Shown here one piece after another: positions 26,287-34,270 of a stretch of 37,087 nt of DNA. Within the stretch, counting starts at the first letter, position 1. Every line of letters starts with the position of its first letter. The translations under genes were made by a program, and so were the position numbers. Origin of the DNA: JBLNCE01 sp050260415. GTDB lineage: Bacteria > Bacillota > UBA4882 > JAAYXC01. The stretch covers positions 1 to 37,087 of the forward strand of contig JBLNCE010000146.1 in NCBI GenBank assembly GCA_050260415.1. The letters run 5' to 3'. A model generated the notes under the pieces. It saw only the letters and a list, made by a program, of their open reading frames with translations, ran no database searches and had not been told where the DNA came from.

Positions 26287-27666
26287 CTATCGCTTATAAT
26301 AACTGAAATTCGCCGGCTTCAATTGCTCCGGTTTGAGCATCCCCTCGGCCAGAGCGCGATCCAGCGCCTTGTTGTAGCGGTTCGTCATGTCCTGGATCGT
26401 GCTGTCGATCTTGTCGGTCTTGCCATTGACCGCGTCGACGAACAAGCGGGTCCAGACTTTCTCGTTGGAGTCCCCCTCCAGCTTGATGAGCTTGTGCGGC
26501 TCCACCTGGAAAGCGGCATGGTTCTTGATATCGAACATCCTGTCCACCGCCTGGTAAGGCTTGTCCTTGGGAAGCAAGGCCAGCGCCTTCTTGGTGTTGG
26601 CCGCCAGGTAAGTCTTGGGATCGCTATCGCCGAACTGCCTGACCATCATGATCTTCTCCCAGTAGAGCTTCAGGGCTTCCTTTGCCATGGCCGAGTTCTT
26701 GCCGGTGCCCACGCAGAACATCACGCCGTAGGCCAGGTAGTCCTTGGCTCTCTTGGCGCCGCTATAGATGGGGATCGGCGCGGCGTCCCAATCATTCTTG
26801 TTTGGGATGGTCGTGGCGTAGATCTTGGGCATCCACGAGCCGTCGATCATCATGGCCACCTGGCCCGCGGCGAAATAGGCCCGCATCTGCTCGACGCCCA
26901 GACTCGTGGCCCCGGGGAAGAGACTGCCGTCCTTGTACATGTCCACCCAGAATTGGAAGTACTTCTTCTGCTTGGCAAAATCGAACCGGCCCGTGAGGAA
27001 GTCAAAACCGCAGGGCCCTGTCTGGCCTTCGGCGATGGAGAGCATATCGATGTGCCGCAGCCACATCTCGGCGTAGTTCAGATAACCGCCGAAGCCGTAG
27101 AACCGTCCTTTGCCCGCCTCGGTAATCTTCTTGGCGGTCGCCCGGAGTTCTTCCAGGGTGCGCGGCGGCTTGTTGGGATCCAGACCGGCCGCGCGGAAAA
27201 GATCTTTGTTATAGAGGAGCCTGTAAAAATGCAGCCGTTCCGGTATGGTGTAAATCTTCCCCTTGTAATAGAGCGAGGCGGTCTCGAACATACTTGGCTC
27301 GAATTGGGACTTGAAGCGCTTCGTCAGGATCTCGTCGATGGGTTGGATCAAGCCGGCCTCGGCCCAGGGGAGGATCGACTGCCCGCCGGGCGAGAACAGT
27401 TCCGGCGCATCGCCCGATTGCAGGGCCAGAGTCAGGACATTGTTGTATTGCTCGCCGTAGCCCTGGTAGACGTACTCGAACTTGTTCTGCGCCTTGTTGA
27501 GTTCCTTCAAGTACAGCTCAAGCGGACCGCCGGCCCCGCTCGCCCTTTCCCAGAAGCGGATCTTGACCCTCTCCGTTTTCGGAGCGGCGGAAAAACCGGT
27601 AAACGTGCCGAACAAGATAGCCACCAGCAAAACGCGGATGATCGTCCGTGTCGCTCCTTTTGCCAT
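26287..27666 (-). CDS. ABC sugar transporter solute-binding protein
   Basis: A 459-residue extracytoplasmic binding protein of the family-1 (MalE-like) group. It has a Sec signal (about 1-27, ending GFSAAP), VKIRFWERASGAGG at the mature N-terminus, SIERLHFYRLLYNKDLFRAAGLDP-type hinge motifs (here RLHFYRLLYNKDLF), and AAGQVAMMIDGSWMP, which is typical of the family. No lipobox Cys is present near the signal, unusual for a monoderm and suggesting a soluble periplasmic protein. ATG at 27666 follows GGGAGG by 9 nt. Ligand identity is not readable; neighbours suggest a galactoside or mixed oligosaccharide. Confidence 0.92.
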   Translation of the reverse strand: MAKGATRTIIRVLLVAILFGTFTGFSAAPKTERVKIRFWERASGAGGPLELYLKELNKAQNKFEYVYQGYGEQYNNVLTLALQSGDAPELFSPGGQSILPWAEAGLIQPIDEILTKRFKSQFEPSMFETASLYYKGKIYTIPERLHFYRLLYNKDLFRAAGLDPNKPPRTLEELRATAKKITEAGKGRFYGFGGYLNYAEMWLRHIDMLSIAEGQTGPCGFDFLTGRFDFAKQKKYFQFWVDMYKDGSLFPGATSLGVEQMRAYFAAGQVAMMIDGSWMPKIYATTIPNKNDWDAAPIPIYSGAKRAKDYLAYGVMFCVGTGKNSAMAKEALKLYWEKIMMVRQFGDSDPKTYLAANTKKALALLPKDKPYQAVDRMFDIKNHAAFQVEPHKLIKLEGDSNEKVWTRLFVDAVNGKTDKIDSTIQDMTNRYNKALDRALAEGMLKPEQLKPANFSYYKR

Positions 27667-27752
27667 CGCTCAACGCCTCCCTGTCTTCTCATTCGGGACG
27701 CCAACGAAGCCAGTTTACCCCGTCTCGCACCTCCTTTTCCGCCTCCCGCGCC

Positions 27753-28874
27753 TCACTGTTTCGCCCGGATCTCCTCGATGGCCGCCGCATAGTTGCGGAG
27801 CGTCGTCGCCCGTAAAGGCACCTCATACGGCGTGGCCGAAGTCGTCAGGATGAAACCCGCCGTCACATCGATCCGGCTTCTGATATCCCTGATGCGTTCC
27901 CGGATCTCCGCTTCGCCGCGATCGTACATCTCCGCGATCTGCAAGCCGCCGACGAGACAGACCTTCCCGCCGCAGATCCTGCGGGCTTCTTCCAGCCTCG
28001 TGTCGCCGAAAGGCGGCTCCTCCACGGGATGCAGGCCATCGGGGGCGGTGGCCGCGATCTCCCCCAGTACCTGGCGCAGATTGCCGTGGCAATGCACGAT
28101 CGCCTTGGCGCCGTGGCTCCTGAGCAAAGCGAGGAGGGGCCGGTCGTAGGCCGCGGCGAACTCGGCAAAATCCTTGGGCGACATCATGGGCGGCGTGGCC
28201 CTTTCCGCGCCTTCCAGGATGAAGACCGGCTTTACCCCGTTTTCCAGCAGATGACGCAGATAGGCCCCGATCCTTTCCGCCGCTTCTTCCAGGAGTTTTA
28301 CGACCAGCGGGCGCGCGGTCCGCGTCCAGACCGAGAGCGTCTCGCCGTCGACCAATTGGCAGACCAAACCCAGCGGCGTGAGCACACGGTGCGTGACCAC
28401 ACCGCAGGTGCCAAGCTCGGCCTCGGCCGTGAAATAGCTTCGCACGTCCGGCTGGAGCGGAGCATACGGGAGGGAGCGAAACTTCTCGACATCCCCTTCG
28501 TCCTTTATATAGCTCTCGATCTGCGCCTCGATGCAGGTCCGGGGGACCTGCCGTCTCACGGACCGCAGTTCCCCCAAGGGGGTCTGGACGATACTCTCCA
28601 GGCCGATCAACCCATTTACCATATGGCGCCGCACGGCAACCGTGACCGGGATTCCCGAGTAGAACAACTGTCCCTCGCGCAACGTCGGCCACCATTGTCG
28701 CTTGATCTCGCATTCCCGTCTGATCAGATCCAGTAGAGGAGCATAGCTTGGCTCCCGCGCCATCCATCTCTCGGTGAAAGGATCGACCCCCCAAAAGAGG
28801 ACCGGCACGCGATCGACTTCCTCGATCGCCAGCGCCCGCAGGACGCGCTCACGAGCGGATAACCCAGACGGCAT
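27753..28874 (-). CDS. Uroporphyrinogen decarboxylase-family protein (MtaA/URO-D-like), copy 2
   Basis: A 373-residue URO-D-superfamily protein, opening LSARERVLRALAIEEVDRVP and carrying IVHCHGNLRQVL in the metal-motif position, then VCLVGGLQIAEMY and a C-terminal GFILTTSATPYEVP. ATG at 28874 follows AAGGAG by 9 nt. It shares the HCHG motif with the copy at 20506-21639 but the two diverge elsewhere, so they are probably not redundant. It lies between the ROK regulator and the sugar-binding protein. Methyl transfer (for example from an O-methyl sugar) is one possible role, but no corrinoid protein is in the window. Confidence 0.85.
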   Translation of the reverse strand: MPSGLSARERVLRALAIEEVDRVPVLFWGVDPFTERWMAREPSYAPLLDLIRRECEIKRQWWPTLREGQLFYSGIPVTVAVRRHMVNGLIGLESIVQTPLGELRSVRRQVPRTCIEAQIESYIKDEGDVEKFRSLPYAPLQPDVRSYFTAEAELGTCGVVTHRVLTPLGLVCQLVDGETLSVWTRTARPLVVKLLEEAAERIGAYLRHLLENGVKPVFILEGAERATPPMMSPKDFAEFAAAYDRPLLALLRSHGAKAIVHCHGNLRQVLGEIAATAPDGLHPVEEPPFGDTRLEEARRICGGKVCLVGGLQIAEMYDRGEAEIRERIRDIRSRIDVTAGFILTTSATPYEVPLRATTLRNYAAAIEEIRAKQ

Positions 28875-28931
28875 CGGCTTCTTCTCCTTATGAAAATGTC
28901 CCTTCTTGAAGACATCCAGGATCGGTGCTTC

Positions 28932-30164
28932 TCACGCCTGGCGTGTCCAGGCGTGCATCTGAAAGATCTTTTCCAGGACGAGCGCGTAGACGCCCATCAA
29001 GCGCGGGTCTTCCATCATGTCGGACTTGACGATGCGCACCGAACCCCAGGCCCGCTCGGGGATGCGCGCTTCGACCTCCCGGATGACCGCGTTCAGGATC
29101 GCGTCGCCGGTCTTGACCAATTCGCCGCTCAAGATCACGGTATCCGGGTTGAAGGCCCTGATCAGGCTCACCATGACCGCACCGACGAGGCGGCCTGTCC
29201 GGTGCAGGATCTCCTGTACCTCGGGTAAACCGGCCAACGGCGGGGCGAGGATCTCGTCGATCGGCAGATTACCTTGCGTCTTGCCGTAGCGGGCGAGCTT
29301 TTCGGCCGGCACCCGGGCTTGGACGAGGGCGCATACGGCCTGGAGCCCGCAGATGGCCTCGAAACAGCCGTACCCGCCACAAACGCACTTGGGTCCGCCA
29401 AGCGGATCCAGGATCATATGCCCGACCTCACCGGCGAAACCGCTCGTCCCGCGATAAAGCTCGCCGCCGATCACGATCCCGGCGCCGATGCCGTAGGAAA
29501 GATTCACGCAGATTATGTTCCCGCTGCCGCGCCCCTGCCCGAATTCCATCTCCCCATACGCGGCCGCATTAGCGATATTCTCCACATGGACGGGCATCCC
29601 GGATAGGGCCTCCGAGAGCAAGTCGGCCAACGGGACTCTGCCCCAACCAAGGTTGGCCGATACCGCGACCATCCTGTTGGAATCGACCAAACCCGGGGAA
29701 GCGACCCCACACCAGAGCACTTTGTCCCGCTTGACACCGGTTTCTTTCAATATTTCCCCGAATGTCTCCTGGACCGCGGCGACCACCGCCACGGGCTGCG
29801 AGGTGTCGAGCCTCGCCGTGCGCCTGGCCAAGATCCGGGCCGCCAGATCCAAGAGCGCCACCACGACCTCGCCGAGCTGGATGCGCACCGCCACGGCAAA
29901 AGCGGCGCGGGCGTTCAGCTCCAGCATGACCGGTCTCCGGCCGCCGTTCGCGGTGGACTCACCATGGCCGATCTCCCTGAGGATCCCTGCCTGGAAAAAC
30001 TCGTTGACGATCACCGTCACCGTCGGCGGCGCCAGCCCGCTTAACTTGGCAACCTGGGAACGGGCTATCGGACCGTGTTTTCTGATGATCTCCCGGACCA
30101 AGAGCCGGTTCTGGCTCTTCAACGACCGGCTGTTGCCCGTTGGGTTCGTAATCGTCGGATTCAC
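28932..30164 (-). CDS. ROK-family transcriptional repressor
   Basis: A 410-residue XylR/NagC-type regulator. An N-terminal winged helix-turn-helix (VREIIRKHGPIARSQVAKL, then LAPPTVTVIVNEF) is followed by the ROK domain with GIGAGIVIGGELYRG, FAGEVGHMIL and the zinc motif CVCGGYGCFEA. The kinase-type catalytic Asp is absent: the usual ENDAN is ENIAN here, and no DxGGT nucleotide loop is seen, so it is probably a sensor without kinase activity. The GTG start at 30164 is inferred from the family N-terminus; the ribosome site is weak, and the amidohydrolase stop is 19 bp upstream. It probably controls the adjacent uptake genes in response to a sugar. Confidence 0.88.
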   Translation of the reverse strand: MNPTITNPTGNSRSLKSQNRLLVREIIRKHGPIARSQVAKLSGLAPPTVTVIVNEFFQAGILREIGHGESTANGGRRPVMLELNARAAFAVAVRIQLGEVVVALLDLAARILARRTARLDTSQPVAVVAAVQETFGEILKETGVKRDKVLWCGVASPGLVDSNRMVAVSANLGWGRVPLADLLSEALSGMPVHVENIANAAAYGEMEFGQGRGSGNIICVNLSYGIGAGIVIGGELYRGTSGFAGEVGHMILDPLGGPKCVCGGYGCFEAICGLQAVCALVQARVPAEKLARYGKTQGNLPIDEILAPPLAGLPEVQEILHRTGRLVGAVMVSLIRAFNPDTVILSGELVKTGDAILNAVIREVEARIPERAWGSVRIVKSDMMEDPRLMGVYALVLEKIFQMHAWTRQA

Positions 30165-30183
30165 CCCAACCCGCCGGCGATCC

Positions 30184-30975
30184 TCAGGCCAGTCCCAGGA
30201 TCGACCGGGCCGTATCGGCGAATACTTTCCGCCGCAGTTCCATGGCGATCTGCAGATCGTCCAACAACCGTTCGTAATCGTTGAGCACATCGCGGATCTC
30301 GAAATACGGGACATCGCTGCCGAAGACGATCTTTTCCCAGGCGTACCGGCCTTCGGGATCCCGGTACCGCGTGAACGGCGTCCACCACAACAGATCGCCG
30401 AGGAACCTCGCCGGCTTGCATTTGAGCGTGGAACCGGAGAGATCGAAATAAAGATTGGGGTTCCAACGGCACGCCATGGCCGCCTCTTCGTACCAGGGGT
30501 TGCCCAGGTGCGCGCCGATCATCCGCCAGTCGGGAAAAGCGCGGGCGATGGTATCAAGGTAGACCGGGCGCATCATCGAGCAGTCGACTTCCTCCCGCCC
30601 CGGCCTCCGGCTGACGATGCCGAGGTGAAAAAGACCGGGCATATGCAAGCGTTCGGCCTGGCGGTAAACCGGAAACCAGCGTCGATCCCGGTAATCGGCG
30701 GGCGGCTTGATGAACTTCAGCCCGGTAAAACCACGCTCTCTGTACTGTATAACGGTCTCGGGCCCATCATGCTGCCAGTCGAAGACCGCGAATCCACGCA
30801 GCCGATCCCCGTGCCGCTTGATCTCCTCTTCCAAGATGGCGTTGCCGCCCTCCAGCATCGGCGCGATCAGGACGATCTGCTCCAGTTGCAACTCATCAGC
30901 CGTGCGAAGCAGTTTGTCCACATAACCGGGCTCTGGATCCAGATGGTGGTGACAGTCGATGACGGAGAATGCCAT
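30184..30975 (-). CDS. Amidohydrolase_2-family metal-dependent hydrolase
   Basis: A 263-residue TIM-barrel hydrolase of the amidohydrolase-2 (COG2159/COG3618) type. The N-terminal DCHHHLDPE carries the metal ligands (DxHxH), GLKFIKPP forms the barrel strand, IGAHLGNPW has the His, and FGSDVPYFE has the catalytic Asp. Relatives hydrolyse sugar lactones or decarboxylate small acids; lactonase is possible here. ATG at 30975 follows GAGGAGG by 7 nt. It is the first gene of the uptake locus and directly precedes the ROK regulator. Confidence 0.85.
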   Translation of the reverse strand: MAFSVIDCHHHLDPEPGYVDKLLRTADELQLEQIVLIAPMLEGGNAILEEEIKRHGDRLRGFAVFDWQHDGPETVIQYRERGFTGLKFIKPPADYRDRRWFPVYRQAERLHMPGLFHLGIVSRRPGREEVDCSMMRPVYLDTIARAFPDWRMIGAHLGNPWYEEAAMACRWNPNLYFDLSGSTLKCKPARFLGDLLWWTPFTRYRDPEGRYAWEKIVFGSDVPYFEIRDVLNDYERLLDDLQIAMELRRKVFADTARSILGLA

Positions 30976-31173
30976 GGCATTGCCTCCTCGTTTTATGTGC
31001 CGCCCCAGACGTGCCCTGTGCGGAGGGGAAAGAGATGGGCCAAGTTAGTTTTTGTATCTAAAAAACCAATTCGAGATAAAACTCGATCCTCCTGCCGGGC
31101 GAAGGAATTTTTCCTTTCCGCAATAAGCCCTTACCGAGCGTCAGCGCGATATTCCTTTCAGGGAAAGGCTGGC
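30976..31173 (-). promoter_or_regulatory. Upstream region of the uptake locus with ROK-type operator candidate
   Basis: About 200 bp without a gene. At 31045-31069 TTAGTTTTT (7-nt spacer) AAAAACCAA is an imperfect inverted repeat with one mismatched position, AT-rich like XylR-type ROK operators. It lies 70-94 bp upstream of the amidohydrolase start. Short hairpins (AAGGAA/TTCCTT near 31097-31111; CCTTTC/GAAAGG near 31154-31168) are also present. A promoter could not be fixed. Confidence 0.4.
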
Positions 31174-31214
31174 AAAAAAAGAGGGTGCCCTCAGCCTCCG
31201 CACCGCCGGCACCC
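31174..31214 (-). terminator. Intrinsic terminator of the citrate-synthase-like gene
   Basis: On the minus strand GGGTGCC (31208-31214) pairs with GGCACCC (31183-31189) across an 18-nt region, followed by CTC and seven Ts (31174-31180). It ends the gene 47 bp beyond its stop codon and separates region 4 from the uptake locus. Confidence 0.75.
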
Positions 31215-31260
31215 GAAAATCCTGCCTTGCCCGCCCGCTGTTAGCGGACGAAGATCGTGC

Positions 31261-32655
31261 TCACGCGCTCTTCTCCCCGCCCAGTTCCGCCCAGAGGCTG
31301 GGAGCCCGCTCACGAATGACCGCCTCGAGTTCATGGTCGCCGATCACCGTATCGCGGCCGTTGGCATACTGCTCCTCCACCCAGGCCCGCACCGGCGCGA
31401 GCCGCGCGTCCCGTTTGTCGATGCGGCACTCGTCCTTCAGATCGAAATAGCTGTTGACCCAGTGCGCCAGGCCCGCCGCCCCGGAATGCTCGTTGACCGC
31501 CACGACGACCTTGCGTTTCAAAAGCTTTTCGGTATTGAAGATATTGTAGATCTCCTCGTCCTTCAGGAGGCCGTCGGCATGAATCCCCGACCGGGTAAAG
31601 TTGAACTCCTTTCCGACGAGGGGCGTCATCGGCGGCACCTGGTAACCGATCTCCCGCGCGTAGTACTCGGCGATCTCCGTGATCACGGTCGGATCCATGC
31701 CGTCCATGGTGCCGCGCAGGCCGGCATACTCAAAGACCATGGCCTCGAGCGGGCAGTTGCCCGTGCGTTCGCCGATCCCGAGCAGCGTCGTGTTGACCCC
31801 GGCGCAGCCATAAAGCCACGCGGTGCCGGCATTGGCCACCGCCTTGTAAAAGTCGTTATGGCCGTGCCATTCCAAGCGTTCCGAGGGCACACCGGCATGA
31901 TGCCAGAGACCGTAGATGATCCCTGGCACGCTGCGCGGCAGGGCAACGCCGGGATAGGACACGCCAAACCCAAGCGTATCGCAGGCCCTGACCTTGATCG
32001 GGATCTTGCTCTCTTCCGAGAGACGCATCAGTTCGATGGCGAACGGGACCACGAATCCGTAAAAATCCGCGCGGGTGATGTCTTCCAGGTGGACCCGCGG
32101 GATGACGCCAATCTCCAGGGCCGCCTTGACGATGCGTAGGAACTGTTCGAGCGCCTGGGCCCGGGTCAGCCTGAGCTTCTTGAAGATATGATAGTCGGAA
32201 CAACTGGCCAGGATCCCGGTCTCTTTCAACCCCATCTCCTTGACCAGGAGGAAATCCTTTTCACTGGCCCTGATCCAGCTGGTAACCTCCGGATATTTAT
32301 ACCCCAAAGCCAGGCAGGCGTTTACCGCTTCCTTGTCTTTCTTGCTGTAGAGGAAGAACTCGCTCTGCCTCACGATGCCCTTGGGCCCGCCGAGGCGATG
32401 CAGCAACTTGTAGAGGTCCACGATCTGCTGGACGGTGTAGGGTTCGCGCGCCTGCTGCCCATCGCGGAAAGTGGAATCCGTGATCCAGATCTCGTCCGGC
32501 GGCCGCATGGGCACGTGACGGTGGTTGAACGGGATCTTCGGCGCCTCGTCGTAATTGAACAGGGTGCGGTATAGATGGGGCTCCGGGATATCCTGCAATG
32601 AGTATTTATACTCCGACTGTTCCAGGGTATTGCTGCGGCGGCTGAACTCGAGCAT
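31261..32655 (-). CDS. (Re)-citrate synthase / LeuA-like enzyme
   Basis: A 464-residue member of the HMG-CoA lyase-like/pyruvate-carboxyltransferase family. The N-terminal WITDSTFRDGQQAR carries the metal-binding Asp and Arg, ILASCSDYHIFKKL and HLEDITRADFYGFV follow, and LEWHGHNDFYKAVANA supplies the HxH metal pair. The tail FNFTRSGIHADGL is typical of LeuA-type enzymes. From recall, the pattern with FRDGQQAREPYTVQQIVDLY is closest to the (Re)-citrate synthases of anaerobes rather than 2-isopropylmalate or homocitrate synthase. The product would be citrate from acetyl-CoA and oxaloacetate. ATG at 32655 has GGAGG about 9 nt upstream. The terminator follows it. The enzyme class is firm; the Re assignment is moderate. 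Confidence 0.75.
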   Translation of the reverse strand: MLEFSRRSNTLEQSEYKYSLQDIPEPHLYRTLFNYDEAPKIPFNHRHVPMRPPDEIWITDSTFRDGQQAREPYTVQQIVDLYKLLHRLGGPKGIVRQSEFFLYSKKDKEAVNACLALGYKYPEVTSWIRASEKDFLLVKEMGLKETGILASCSDYHIFKKLRLTRAQALEQFLRIVKAALEIGVIPRVHLEDITRADFYGFVVPFAIELMRLSEESKIPIKVRACDTLGFGVSYPGVALPRSVPGIIYGLWHHAGVPSERLEWHGHNDFYKAVANAGTAWLYGCAGVNTTLLGIGERTGNCPLEAMVFEYAGLRGTMDGMDPTVITEIAEYYAREIGYQVPPMTPLVGKEFNFTRSGIHADGLLKDEEIYNIFNTEKLLKRKVVVAVNEHSGAAGLAHWVNSYFDLKDECRIDKRDARLAPVRAWVEEQYANGRDTVIGDHELEAVIRERAPSLWAELGGEKSA

Positions 32656-32783
32656 AGACCCTCACCTCCGTTGCCTTTGGTCTTACATTCTCCCGAGGCG
32701 CCGCCATTCCTCCTTTGTGTGACATGTATATTGCACACATCTGCTGGCAGCCGTTTAATCTCATACCGCTATTACATGGAAAT

Positions 32784-32850
32784 ACCGTTCTACCGTTCTA
32801 CCGTTCTCCCGTTCTCCGTTCACCCCTTCACCCGTTCACCCGTTCACCCC
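32784..32850. repeat. Octamer-phased tandem repeat
   Basis: Within the 201-bp gap 32656-32856, a run of CGTTCTAC/CGTTCACC-type units recurs every 7-9 bp, about eight times. The units begin near 32786, 32794, 32802, 32810, 32817, 32826 (CTTCACC), 32833 and 32841. The minus-strand reading is GAACGGGT/GAACGGTA. It lies just past the stop of the glutamate-synthase-like gene. The units are far too short and variable to be a CRISPR array. The rest of the gap shows only the ribosome site of the next gene. Confidence 0.65.
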
Positions 32851-32856
32851 TACTCC

Positions 32857-34266
32857 TCAACTCCTCCACTCCCCATCCCCCTCCGGCGCCGGTGGATCGC
32901 CGGCCCAGCGCACGCCGGCCAGGGTGGCCAGGTCCCGGTCGAGGCAGCACAGGTCCGCCCGCGTTATATCCCGCAAACGCGCCCTACCCAAGACCTGCGC
33001 GACCTGATTCATCTCCGCCACGCAGGATTCCAGGAAACGCGCCAGGTAGAGCGCGCCCTTATCCGGGTTCAGACTCCCGGCCTTCTTGCCGCCGTGCCAG
33101 ACAAGCTGGGTGGGCGGCTGGAAGGGCGTTACTTTTTCCACCTGGGCGTGGACGATCGCCAATAACGCTGATGTGCCGATGATGACCGCATCAGCCCCCA
33201 GGGCCATTGCTTTCAGGAAATCTGCGGGCTGATAGAGCCCGCCCCCGATGATCAAAGACATCTGCCCGCGGACGCCGCGCATGCGCAGAAAGCGATCGGC
33301 CCGGCAGACCGCGTGGAGCGTGGGAAGGCCGTTGCTGTCGTGGACGGCCGTGCCGATCCCGTGCGAACCGCCCTCGTTGCCGTCGATGGTGACGAAATCC
33401 GGTTTGGCCTGGAGGATAAGGGCCAATTCATCCTCCAGCCGGTCCGTGGCGCCGAATTTTACGCCCACCGGCACTCCATGCGTGAGCGCGCGTATGCTGG
33501 CCACCAGTTCCTGGAGGGGGATCAAGCCCCAGCCCTCGGGCAGGGTCGACCCCACGACCGGGTCGGCGCCCCCCAAGGCCGCCCGGAACTCGGGATCCTT
33601 CTCCAGAACGCTCTCTTTGATCTCGTTGCGGGACGAGCCGGTGGCGCCGTGTCCCAGCGAAATCTCGATCATATCCCCCTGGCGCAGGATCGCGGGATCG
33701 CGCATCCACGCGCCCCGACTGACCTGGAGCACGAGCTTGCCGGCCGCCGCGCGCTCGGCGGGCAAAAAAGGCCCGCTCCCCGTATTGGTCGCCGTCCCCG
33801 CCAGGGCGCTCCCCAGGGCCAGCGCGATCTTGGCCCGGCGGCTGAGCGCGTTGCCCCAGGCCATGCCCCCGATCATGATCGGGATCTCCAGCTGCAGCGG
33901 TTTGGCGGCCGCGGGGCCGATCGTCACCTTGCCGTCGACCTCGACCGGATCGGCCAAGGGCTGGCCGGAGAGGTAGACCGACCGAAAGAAGAACTTGTCC
34001 CAGCGCGAACGGTTCCACCGGCCCCCGAACGGCCTCCTCTCCGGCTTGCCGGACTCCGCCCGCAGCTCGATCTCGGCCAGGTTCATCGGCCCGATCTTCG
34101 TGGCGACGTTGGCCATTTCCAGGAGGTTCTTGTCGTAGGGCTTGGCGAAGATCCTCTTCGTGAGCCGGTCGACGATCAAGTCGATGAGCGGCCGGGCCAG
34201 GAGGAGGATCAGGAGCCCGGCCAGCGCCAGCGCCGTCAGACAGGCGGCCAGTGTCGGCCAGAACAC
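32857..34266 (-). CDS. FMN-binding glutamate synthase-domain protein, membrane anchored, copy B
   Basis: A 469-residue protein with an N-terminal hydrophobic segment (MFWPTLAACLTALALAGLLILLL) and a GltB domain-2-type FMN barrel. Landmarks: IMIGGMAWGNALSRRAKIAL, GTATNTGSGPFLPAER, IEISLGHGATGSSRN, VTIDGNEGGSHGIG and LIIGGGLYQPADFLKAMALGADAVIIGT. The CxxxxxCxxxxC iron-sulfur cysteines that follow this strand in glutamate synthase are absent; AIVHAQ continues instead. Electron supply must therefore differ. The start is GTG at 34266 with GGGGTGA upstream. It follows its paralogue with a 4-bp gap. It possibly acts in glutamate or other amino-acid metabolism; the function is not established. Confidence 0.85.
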   Translation of the reverse strand: MFWPTLAACLTALALAGLLILLLARPLIDLIVDRLTKRIFAKPYDKNLLEMANVATKIGPMNLAEIELRAESGKPERRPFGGRWNRSRWDKFFFRSVYLSGQPLADPVEVDGKVTIGPAAAKPLQLEIPIMIGGMAWGNALSRRAKIALALGSALAGTATNTGSGPFLPAERAAAGKLVLQVSRGAWMRDPAILRQGDMIEISLGHGATGSSRNEIKESVLEKDPEFRAALGGADPVVGSTLPEGWGLIPLQELVASIRALTHGVPVGVKFGATDRLEDELALILQAKPDFVTIDGNEGGSHGIGTAVHDSNGLPTLHAVCRADRFLRMRGVRGQMSLIIGGGLYQPADFLKAMALGADAVIIGTSALLAIVHAQVEKVTPFQPPTQLVWHGGKKAGSLNPDKGALYLARFLESCVAEMNQVAQVLGRARLRDITRADLCCLDRDLATLAGVRWAGDPPAPEGDGEWRS

Positions 34267-34270
34267 GAAA

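Noticed and set aside
20506..28874. Heme biosynthesis (HemE) for the URO-D proteins
   Set aside because: No other heme gene is nearby, and the HCHG motif and sugar-locus context fit the MtaA-like branch better.
29515..32139. A long open frame on the plus strand, antisense to ROK, amidohydrolase and citrate-synthase-like genes
   Set aside because: It is rich in Arg, Pro and His, shows no family motif, and lies opposite three well-conserved genes; it is an artefact of high GC.
32784..32850. CRISPR array
   Set aside because: Units are 7-9 bp with no spacers and there are no cas genes nearby.
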